From: Candidatus Magasanikiibacteriota bacterium
GTDB lineage: Bacteria > Patescibacteriota > Patescibacteriia > Magasanikbacterales > UBA922
DNA: 5,079 bases
Direction: 5' to 3'
Assembly (NCBI GenBank): GCA_016214105.1
Contig: JACRPD010000080.1
Location: 1 to 5,079, forward strand
The notes under the pieces are model-generated. The model was given only the letters and a program-made list of their open reading frames with translations, was not told where the DNA came from and ran no database searches. Of this stretch, positions 1 through 5,079 are shown piece after piece. A program made the position numbers and the translations under genes. Position 1 is the first letter of the stretch, and every line of letters begins with the position of its first letter.

Positions 1-141
1 AATGTGGATATTAAAATAGTGGACACGCCGATTTTGTCGCGCTGGCCGGTCAAGCCGAATTTTGTGATGAATGGATTTTTGGGATTGCTGGTCGGCGGAC
101 TTTTGGCAATGATGTGGGTGGCCGGGAAGTACGCGAAATAA
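1..141 (+). CDS. C-terminal end of a Wzz-like polysaccharide chain-length determinant / capsule biosynthesis membrane protein (5' partial)
   Basis: Frame 1 is open from the window edge to TAA at 139-141, giving 46 residues. They read NVDIKIVDTPILSRWPVKPN and then one hydrophobic stretch (about residues 22-42, rich in Gly, Leu, Val and Met), ending in the short polar tail GKYAK. A beta-strand, a Pro-rich segment of the form DTPxLxxxPVKPN and a final Gly-rich transmembrane helix is the usual C-terminus of Wzz/GNVR-type proteins, which set the length of O-antigen, capsule or exopolysaccharide chains from the inner membrane. The short cytosolic tail suggests the variant without a fused tyrosine kinase. 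The N-terminal helix and the large extracytoplasmic domain are outside the window, so the family call rests on the tail only. The next gene follows after 20 nt on the same strand, so co-transcription is likely. Another membrane protein with a Pro-rich stretch before its last helix remains possible. Confidence 0.6.
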   Translation, partial: NVDIKIVDTPILSRWPVKPNFVMNGFLGLLVGGLLAMMWVAGKYAK

Positions 142-161
142 TTAATAATTTAATTTATTTT

Positions 162-491
162 ATGTCCAATGATTTATCATATCTTTATAAAAACATTTTG
201 CCGTCTTTGGGTCTGCGCGATTTGCCGGCTGACAAGCAAGAGCAAATGTTGTTGAAAATCGGCGATATTATTTTCAAACGCATTTTAATCAGAGCCATTG
301 ATTCAATGAGCGAGCCGGCCAAAGCGGAATATGAAAAATTGCTTAAGACAAAAAGCGCTGATGCCGGCGCGGCTTTGGATTTTTTTCGCGCCAAACTTCC
401 TAACTTTGATCAATTAGTGGCCGAAGAGGTCGCAAGTTTTAAAAAAGAAGCGGCGGAAATTATGGTTCAAGTGAAATCATCTGTATCTTGA
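162..491 (+). CDS. Small helical hypothetical protein, DUF5663-like (patescibacterial)
   Basis: This 109-residue protein starts at ATG 162 (MSNDLSYLYK) and stops at TGA 489-491. I chose ATG 162 over the in-frame GTG at 114 because the GTG start would overlap the upstream gene by 28 nt and add residues encoded by the A/T-only spacer. No Shine-Dalgarno sequence precedes ATG 162; the 20 nt before it are all A or T. The protein looks entirely alpha-helical. An N-terminal part has Leu spaced as in LGLRDLPADKQEQMLLKIG, followed by IIFKRILIRAIDSMS. The C-terminal half carries LDFFRAKLPNFDQLVAEEV and a Lys/Glu-rich helix. The pattern LGLxxLPxxxQxxxLLxIxxxIxxRI, then a PNFxxLVxEE segment, matches what I recall of DUF5663-like proteins common in Patescibacteria, whose function is unknown. 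There is no signal peptide, membrane helix or cysteine, so it is probably cytosolic. Its stop codon lies inside the -35 box of the next gene's promoter. Confidence is high that it is a gene and moderate for the family. Confidence 0.82.
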   Translation: MSNDLSYLYKNILPSLGLRDLPADKQEQMLLKIGDIIFKRILIRAIDSMSEPAKAEYEKLLKTKSADAGAALDFFRAKLPNFDQLVAEEVASFKKEAAEIMVQVKSSVS

Positions 492-516
492 CAAAAGTGT
501 TTTTTTGTGTTATTAT
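488..516 (+). promoter_or_regulatory. Near-consensus sigma70-type promoter with extended -10, upstream of the 1479-residue protein gene
   Basis: A perfect -35 box TTGACA lies at 488-493. After a spacer of exactly 17 nt (494-510) comes TATTAT at 511-516, which matches the -10 consensus at 5 of 6 positions. It is preceded by TGT at 508-510, an extended -10 TGn element. The spacer holds a run of T. The expected transcription start is about 522-525, giving a leader of only 16-19 nt before ATG 541. The -35 box overlaps the TGA stop (489-491) of the upstream gene. The position and the quality of all three elements make this the most probable promoter in the window. It would let the large gene be transcribed separately from the Wzz-like and small genes, although no terminator separates them and readthrough is possible. 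Confidence 0.85.
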
Positions 517-540
517 TGATTGTTAAATTTATTTTAATTT

Positions 541-3500
541 ATGGTGGCCAAAATGAACAAATTTGGGGCCAGCAGACTTGGTGGCTCTAGGGAGTTTGGC
601 GGCACGGGAGATGAAGAGGGTGATGATATTGGAAGACGAGGTAGAAAGAAGTATAAGCCGCGCAAATCAGAGGCCGAAACCGCCGCGCAAGCTGATTCGC
701 AGGCGGTTGTTCCAGTTGAGCCGGAAATATTGGAACCAGCGTCAACGCCATTACCAAAAGATTTTTTAATTAATAAAGAAGCAGCGGCTCGTCCGCAAAG
801 TCATTCGTTTGATGAAGTTGATGCTGAAAAATTAATTAAAGTTATGAGTTTTTCAGATAAAATGGAAGAACAATCAAAAGCCGCGCAACCTGAGGTGGTC
901 AAACCGCCGAATAAAGAAAAAAATATTGAACTTTGGAAAAAGCCATCTTTGCGCGATCAAGTGACCAAAGAGCAGGCGGAAACAGTTGAAAAATTTATTG
1001 CAAAAGAAAAAGATCGGCCATTTTCTTGTTTGGATGAAATGTTGAAAATTTTATCAGCCAAAAATGATCCGAATGTTTTTATTAATGAACAAGAATTAAG
1101 ATTTGCTTTGGAAAAAGCCAAATCGTGGTTAGTTGGTTCTAAAAAGATTTATCAAGCTTTGGGATACGACACTCCGGAGGCGCAAGTGCGAAAAATTTAC
1201 AAAAAAATGTCTAGTGAAGGTCAACATGATTTTTTAAGTGATTATGAACCGATAAGAAAAACGCATCAAGAAGTATTGGAAGGAATGAAGAACCGTCTGG
1301 CCGGTGTGCGCAGTGGCTTAATGAAAAAATTTCCTGGTGGATTGGTGGTGCGTGGCAGTACTAAAAACATGGCCAGCCGTGAAGAATTTAGCACCAACCT
1401 TGACAGCAACGCCAGTTTGTTTTTATTTAATAAAATTTTGGGTTTTAACGGCCAAAATGCCGGTGAAGAAGAAAAGAAATATTTAAAGAAATATCTTGAG
1501 AAGACCAACTACATTGATTATGATAAACAACCGGTCAAAGGCGGAATACATTTGGATATTTCTCCGCGTTTGCAAGGGGCTTGGATGAAAGGCGATGAAT
1601 TGTATTTTGACCACCATGGCGGATCATCTCCGCGCAAGTCCAGCGCCGCGGAAATAATTTATCAAAGTTTTGCCAAAGGACATCTTTTGGATCATTTGAA
1701 TAATCACGAAAAGGTAGCTTTGGATCGTTTAATACAATTCACCGTCGCTCTGGACAGTTATACTCTGCCAACTTATCCGCGAGCTAAGATTAATTGGCGA
1801 ACGGTCTGGGAGGGGAGCGATAAAACACTTTTCGGCGCGGCGTTATTTTTACAAAATGATTTGCCGATTGAAGACCTGTTTAATTTTTTCAAAGAACATG
1901 ACTTGGAAGAGGCCATTGTCAAACCTTTGGATAATTTAAAAGATCCATCTCTTACACGCATCAATCAGTTGAGAAAAGACAAAGAGGTTGGAAAAGGTAA
2001 AGAAGTTATTGATAATTTTTTTCAGATTCTTGGAGGACCCAGAGCGCCTAAGGCAAAAGTTGTGGATTCGCGTTTGGGTAGAATAGTGGTAATGGTAAAT
2101 GAATCTCCTAAAGACAAATTACCGCCTGGGTTTCAAGCAGCGGCGTTGGCGCAAGGTTTTGATGGTATTTTGACTTTTGAACCGGGAAGCCACGCGTGGT
2201 TTTTAGCAGTTGGATCTCAACAAAAAATCACAAAAGAATTGGCTGATAATATCGGTGAAGGCGAGTGGGTGCGCGAAAGCATGATTAAAAAAGGGCGCAG
2301 TAAAGCGGAAGGAATCAGTTTGGGTGATTTGTTGGCCAAACTCGGTGTGGATCTGAGCAATTTAGAAGTTTATGAAGGTGCCTTGTCCAAAGTAATCAAT
2401 CGCGATAAGGAAATGGTGACAAAAATTAAACCGGTTCTGACACCGGAGTCAACTAAAACATCTGAAATAACCACTGCTGATGTGCCAGTGCCAGCTACGT
2501 CAGAAACGCCGACCAAGCCGCTTATATCGGCTGAAACTATTGATGCGTCAAAACAGCCACAGATAGAATTGGAAAATCCTAAATTTAAAGTTGGCGATTT
2601 GGTCAAATTAAAAAACGGTTCTAAATTAACAGGAAATTTTTTTGGCAAGAGCAGAATAATTGGCGGTGAGTGGGTTTCCGGTGTTAATTTTTATGAAATT
2701 GAAGGCGTGTCCAAGCGTAAATTTCCAGAAGAGGAAATAGAATTGGTGGTGGAGGCAACACCAGCAGAAAATGTCCGTTCACCAGTTGAAGAAACTAGCC
2801 CGGCGGTCACTCCGCCACCTGTGGCTTCAATTGAGATTTCTACACCAACAACAGAAACAGCCGCGGAAATTATTAATGTTGATGTTGCTGAAAATGCTTT
2901 AGTCGACGCGCGGCGAGAATACATTGAAACATATCAAGATTTTTTACGCTTCAAAGGCAAACCAAGTTTGATCAGCAGATTGCGTAAGGGCGTGCGCGGT
3001 TTGTTTAAGGGCGGAGAAGCGGCCACTATGGCAGAACTGGGCGCTGATGCCAGTCAAGAAATCGCAGCCGCGCGCGAAAAATATCTGCAAGCTAAGGTTG
3101 AATATGCCAAGGCAAAGTATCAAGAAAAAGCGCGGTCATTGGCGCAAGAGGGAAAGTCGCTGGAAGAAATTGCCGAGGCCTTGAAGCAATTTGGACGGAG
3201 CGAGATATTTGAAAAATTGGTTATTGGAGAAGAAATCGCTTTGCAAGCGGCTTGTTCAGCTGATTGGCCGCCAATGGAAAAAGGCCTGTTGCGCCGCGGT
3301 TTTGACGCTTGGGTGAAAATGCCTTTGCCAGCGCGATTGTTAATTACTACCAGTGTGTTGACCGGCGCTTTATTTGCCGGTGGAGCGATTGGCGTGAGCG
3401 CGGTGGCTGCCACAGCTAGCATTCGTTTTGCTCGCGGCTTGGCCGGCGCGTTTTTTGGACAAGGAGTCAGTAAAGCAGTCGGTTCTTTTTTATCCAAACG

Positions 3501-4980
3501 GATTGCCAAAGAAACTGACGCGAGAACCGAAGAGGCGCGCGGTGAGGCCGGCGTTGCTTTGGCCGAGCAGAATTTTGACGCTCTAAATCAATTAACAGAA
3601 AAATATCATAAAATTTTTGAAGACAAAGTTAAAAAAGAAAAAAGAAAATTGTTGGCGCAGACAGTTGCGGCAATTGGCGCTGGCGCTGGCGCGTCTTTGG
3701 GTTTGGGTTGGTTTGCTGAAGCCACTTTGGGTCCAGGAGCAGGGGTCCAACCAGAAAAAATTCCAGAGCGGGTTCAAGCTCCTGCCGTTGCCGAAGGCAA
3801 GGGATTTGAACAAATTATTGCTGATATGAAAGCGCGCGGGCAGAATTTGATTGATGAATTAACCAAGCAAGCGCGAGAAGTAGCTGAATCAGCTCGCCTG
3901 GAACATGTGAATGAGCTGGCTCTTTTGCAAAAAGGCGAGGGCATTATTCATGTTTTGGGTCGTCAATTGGAAGATGACCCGACGCGCTTTGGCTATGTTG
4001 GAAATTTAGAAAATACTCAAGCCGTGCATGAATGGGCGCGGCATTTGGCCGGGCAAATCAGCATTAAAGAGGGTTATTGGGATCCGTCGCAACACGCTCA
4101 AAAATGGTTTGTTTATGATTCTGCCAAACCCATGCGGTTTGTTTTAACCGGCGATGCTGAAAAAGGTTTTCATATTGACCAGAGCGGCGCGGCCAGGTCT
4201 TTTATTCACACAGGCGATGCGAAAGTTTTGTCGCAACAAGAAACCACGGCGTCGGCGGCACCGCGCGTGGCAGAGGAGTCAACGGTAGGGGTTAGGCAAG
4301 AGTTGGAAAATGTGCCAGTGTCTCAAATGCCAAGTGTTTCTCACGCGGGAATGCGACAAGTGTTTTCCATAGGCGAGGGCACGGAATATGTTCAGTCGAT
4401 TATTGCTCCGGTTGATTATGACTCGCAGAATGTGGAATGGGCGGCCAATCACGCGCATCTTTTGCAGGAAAAATTAAATGCCGCGCAAGACTTGGCAGCG
4501 TCATACGGTGCTAACACGATATTTGCTCCCGCGGCTCAACAAATGGTTGAGCGTGTTCAAAGAGATATTGAGCAATTTTCCAATCAGGTGATGCACGGCC
4601 ACAGCATGGAAGGATATGACCAATTAGCTCCGGGACAAAGTTGGGAAACTTATCATAACGCTGTCAAACAAGAATTAGACAATCAAATTTGGCAAGATGC
4701 GTTTAGATCAATTGGCAATACCAATCTTTCAACATCAGCGAGATTGGACGCGCTTAAAGATATGATTCCATCTGGCCAAGAGTTGGCTCTTAATGATGTT
4801 AAATATCATTTGTTCGGCAATGAAGTAATGGCGCGAGCAGGTGAATGGGAAGGGAAAGTGGATAGTAAAAACATTGATTGGTTTTCAAAATTTCATCAAT
4901 CTTTTGGTACCACGGCTGGAGTCAGTCAAGCCAAAATGACGGTGTTGGCCGAGCAATTGCAAAAAATTAAATCCGCTTAG
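541..4980 (+). CDS. Giant multidomain membrane-anchored protein with DHH-phosphoesterase-like, SH3-like and patescibacterial KGEGIxH-type regions; function unknown
   Basis: The protein has 1479 residues and stops at TAG. ATG 541 follows an in-frame TAA at 535-537 and lies 16-19 nt from the predicted transcription start. No Shine-Dalgarno precedes it; ATG 553 is an alternative. Domains seen: 1-150 disordered, with basic GRRGRKKYKPRK and no signal peptide; 150-265 helical; 268-600 DHH-phosphoesterase-like, with D288 in NLDSNAS (motif I-like), D339 in HLDIS (motif II-like), D357-H358-H359 followed by GG (motif III), D405 in ALDSYT (motif IV-like) and a C-terminal part with GSHAWFLAVGS (549-559). 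Next: 620-679 Pro/Thr linker; 680-737 SH3-like (FKVGDLVKLKNGS, ending KRKFPEEEIELV); 738-780 linker; 783-905 charged helices; hydrophobic segments 933-957 and about 964-984; charged helix 985-1037; hydrophobic 1038-1059; 1130-1235 region starting KGEGIIH; 1236-1479 linker plus unrecognised helices. There are only two cysteines (163 and 905). DHH enzymes cleave phosphodiesters such as cyclic dinucleotides or oligonucleotides, but motif I has Asn290 where the second Asp is expected, so activity is uncertain. Orientation in the membrane and any envelope role are inference. Confidence 0.9.
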   Translation: MVAKMNKFGASRLGGSREFGGTGDEEGDDIGRRGRKKYKPRKSEAETAAQADSQAVVPVEPEILEPASTPLPKDFLINKEAAARPQSHSFDEVDAEKLIKVMSFSDKMEEQSKAAQPEVVKPPNKEKNIELWKKPSLRDQVTKEQAETVEKFIAKEKDRPFSCLDEMLKILSAKNDPNVFINEQELRFALEKAKSWLVGSKKIYQALGYDTPEAQVRKIYKKMSSEGQHDFLSDYEPIRKTHQEVLEGMKNRLAGVRSGLMKKFPGGLVVRGSTKNMASREEFSTNLDSNASLFLFNKILGFNGQNAGEEEKKYLKKYLEKTNYIDYDKQPVKGGIHLDISPRLQGAWMKGDELYFDHHGGSSPRKSSAAEIIYQSFAKGHLLDHLNNHEKVALDRLIQFTVALDSYTLPTYPRAKINWRTVWEGSDKTLFGAALFLQNDLPIEDLFNFFKEHDLEEAIVKPLDNLKDPSLTRINQLRKDKEVGKGKEVIDNFFQILGGPRAPKAKVVDSRLGRIVVMVNESPKDKLPPGFQAAALAQGFDGILTFEPGSHAWFLAVGSQQKITKELADNIGEGEWVRESMIKKGRSKAEGISLGDLLAKLGVDLSNLEVYEGALSKVINRDKEMVTKIKPVLTPESTKTSEITTADVPVPATSETPTKPLISAETIDASKQPQIELENPKFKVGDLVKLKNGSKLTGNFFGKSRIIGGEWVSGVNFYEIEGVSKRKFPEEEIELVVEATPAENVRSPVEETSPAVTPPPVASIEISTPTTETAAEIINVDVAENALVDARREYIETYQDFLRFKGKPSLISRLRKGVRGLFKGGEAATMAELGADASQEIAAAREKYLQAKVEYAKAKYQEKARSLAQEGKSLEEIAEALKQFGRSEIFEKLVIGEEIALQAACSADWPPMEKGLLRRGFDAWVKMPLPARLLITTSVLTGALFAGGAIGVSAVAATASIRFARGLAGAFFGQGVSKAVGSFLSKRIAKETDARTEEARGEAGVALAEQNFDALNQLTEKYHKIFEDKVKKEKRKLLAQTVAAIGAGAGASLGLGWFAEATLGPGAGVQPEKIPERVQAPAVAEGKGFEQIIADMKARGQNLIDELTKQAREVAESARLEHVNELALLQKGEGIIHVLGRQLEDDPTRFGYVGNLENTQAVHEWARHLAGQISIKEGYWDPSQHAQKWFVYDSAKPMRFVLTGDAEKGFHIDQSGAARSFIHTGDAKVLSQQETTASAAPRVAEESTVGVRQELENVPVSQMPSVSHAGMRQVFSIGEGTEYVQSIIAPVDYDSQNVEWAANHAHLLQEKLNAAQDLAASYGANTIFAPAAQQMVERVQRDIEQFSNQVMHGHSMEGYDQLAPGQSWETYHNAVKQELDNQIWQDAFRSIGNTNLSTSARLDALKDMIPSGQELALNDVKYHLFGNEVMARAGEWEGKVDSKNIDWFSKFHQSFGTTAGVSQAKMTVLAEQLQKIKSA

Positions 4981-4996
4981 ATCTGAAATTTTAGAC

Positions 4997-5029
4997 AAAA
5001 ATACCCCCGATACATCGGGGGTATTTTTT
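4997..5029. terminator. Strong intrinsic terminator, probably bidirectional
   Basis: The arm AAAAATACCCCCGA (4997-5010) pairs perfectly with TCGGGGGTATTTTT (5015-5028) around a TACA tetraloop, a 14-bp stem with a GC-rich core of five C-G pairs plus one G-C. The plus strand ends in six T (5024-5029). The minus strand ends in five T, from the A-run at 4997-5001, so both directions have hairpin plus T-run. It begins 16 nt after the TAG stop of the giant gene and lies 5 nt from the TAA of the putative convergent minus-strand frame, as expected of a terminator shared by two convergent genes. Confidence 0.92.
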
Positions 5030-5034
5030 AAAAT

Positions 5035-5079
5035 TTAATGGTGAAGATGTTTGTCAAGCATATTGTTGGCGCAAATAAT
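5035..5079 (-). CDS. Possible C-terminal end of a convergent gene (5' end beyond the window)
   Basis: On the minus strand one frame is open from the window edge to TAA (5037-5035) and encodes only 14 residues, IICANNMLDKHLHH. That is too short to recognise. I favour it because the stop is followed after 5 nt by a hairpin that works as a terminator on this strand, a normal gene end. The competing reading is a plus-strand gene starting at ATG 5038 (MVKMFVKHIVGANN), or at ATG 5047. It would sit 8 nt after the terminator T-run with no room for a promoter and no clear ribosome binding site, although its A/T leader followed by ATGGTG does resemble the start at 541. Another minus-strand frame is also open into the terminator. 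The call is tentative. Confidence 0.4.
   Translation of the reverse strand: MICANNMLDKHLHH

Noticed and set aside
114..161. GTG at 114 as the start of the small protein gene (16 extra residues)
   Set aside because: It overlaps the upstream coding end by 28 nt, lacks a ribosome binding site, and its extra residues are largely the translation of an A/T-only spacer (IINNLIYF). ATG 162 gives a normal N-terminus.
489..583. UGA recoded as glycine, as in some CPR lineages (Gracilibacteria, Absconditabacteria)
   Set aside because: Reading through TGA 489 would add a Phe/Leu-rich tail from non-coding A/T sequence and run into the next gene out of frame. The 1479-codon gene has many Gly codons of the GGN type and no in-frame TGA. 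The standard bacterial code fits.
541..1020. N-terminal signal peptide on the giant protein
   Set aside because: The first 150 residues are polar, low-complexity and highly charged (GDEEGDD, GRRGRKKYKPRK), with no hydrophobic core.
3120..3509. 129-codon open frame on the minus strand
   Set aside because: It lies wholly inside the giant gene, opposite its Ala/Gly-rich membrane region, has no recognisable domain and no signals of its own. It is a by-product of GC-rich codons on the other strand. The same holds for the other minus-strand frames inside 541-4980 and the short plus-strand frames at 563-769 and 3617-3829.
3661..3695. Tandem GGCGCT-like repeat as a possible phase-variable tract
   Set aside because: It is only a few imperfect units encoding alternating Gly-Ala in a hydrophobic helix, and a 6-bp period would not change the frame.
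5038..5079. Start of a plus-strand gene (MVKMFVKHIVGANN)
   Set aside because: It begins 8 nt after a strong terminator with no space for a promoter and no clear ribosome binding site. Kept only as an alternative to the convergent minus-strand gene end.

Overview
The window looks like a piece of a Candidatus Patescibacteria (CPR, Parcubacteria-like) chromosome. This rests on pattern recognition, not a search. The small second gene resembles a short helical family (DUF5663-like) that I associate with this group. The giant third gene has a layout I recognise from uncharacterised patescibacterial proteins. Start codons follow A/T-only or nearly A/T-only leaders with no Shine-Dalgarno sequence. 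Ordinary code 11 fits: TAA, TGA and TAG all serve as stops.

Layout, left to right: (1) positions 1-141 hold the last 46 codons of a membrane protein whose Pro-rich stretch followed by a transmembrane helix looks like the C-terminus of a Wzz-type polysaccharide chain-length determinant. (2) After a 20-nt A/T-only gap comes a 109-residue helical protein, 162-491. (3) A near-consensus sigma70-type promoter (TTGACA, 17 nt, extended -10 TGT-TATTAT) lies at 488-516, with its -35 box overlapping the stop codon of the small gene. (4) It drives a single 1479-residue multidomain protein, 541-4980. (5) A strong hairpin with T-runs on both strands lies at 4997-5029. (6) The last 45 bases probably hold the C-terminus of a convergent minus-strand gene. 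There is no gene-free stretch over 300 bases, and I saw no RNA gene, mobile element, CRISPR array or extended DNA repeat.

The giant protein is the main object of interest. In order it has a disordered basic N-terminus, a helical region, a DHH-phosphoesterase-like domain with an altered metal-binding motif I, a Pro/Thr linker, a small SH3-like beta domain, a second linker, long charged helices, a hydrophobic hairpin, more charged helix, a second membrane segment, a conserved-looking domain starting KGEGIIH, and an unrecognised helical C-terminus. I infer a membrane-anchored protein joining a cytosolic DHH-like domain to a possibly extracytoplasmic half. Its function is unknown. The nearby Wzz-like gene hints at a cell-envelope setting, but the separate promoter shows the giant gene can be expressed independently.
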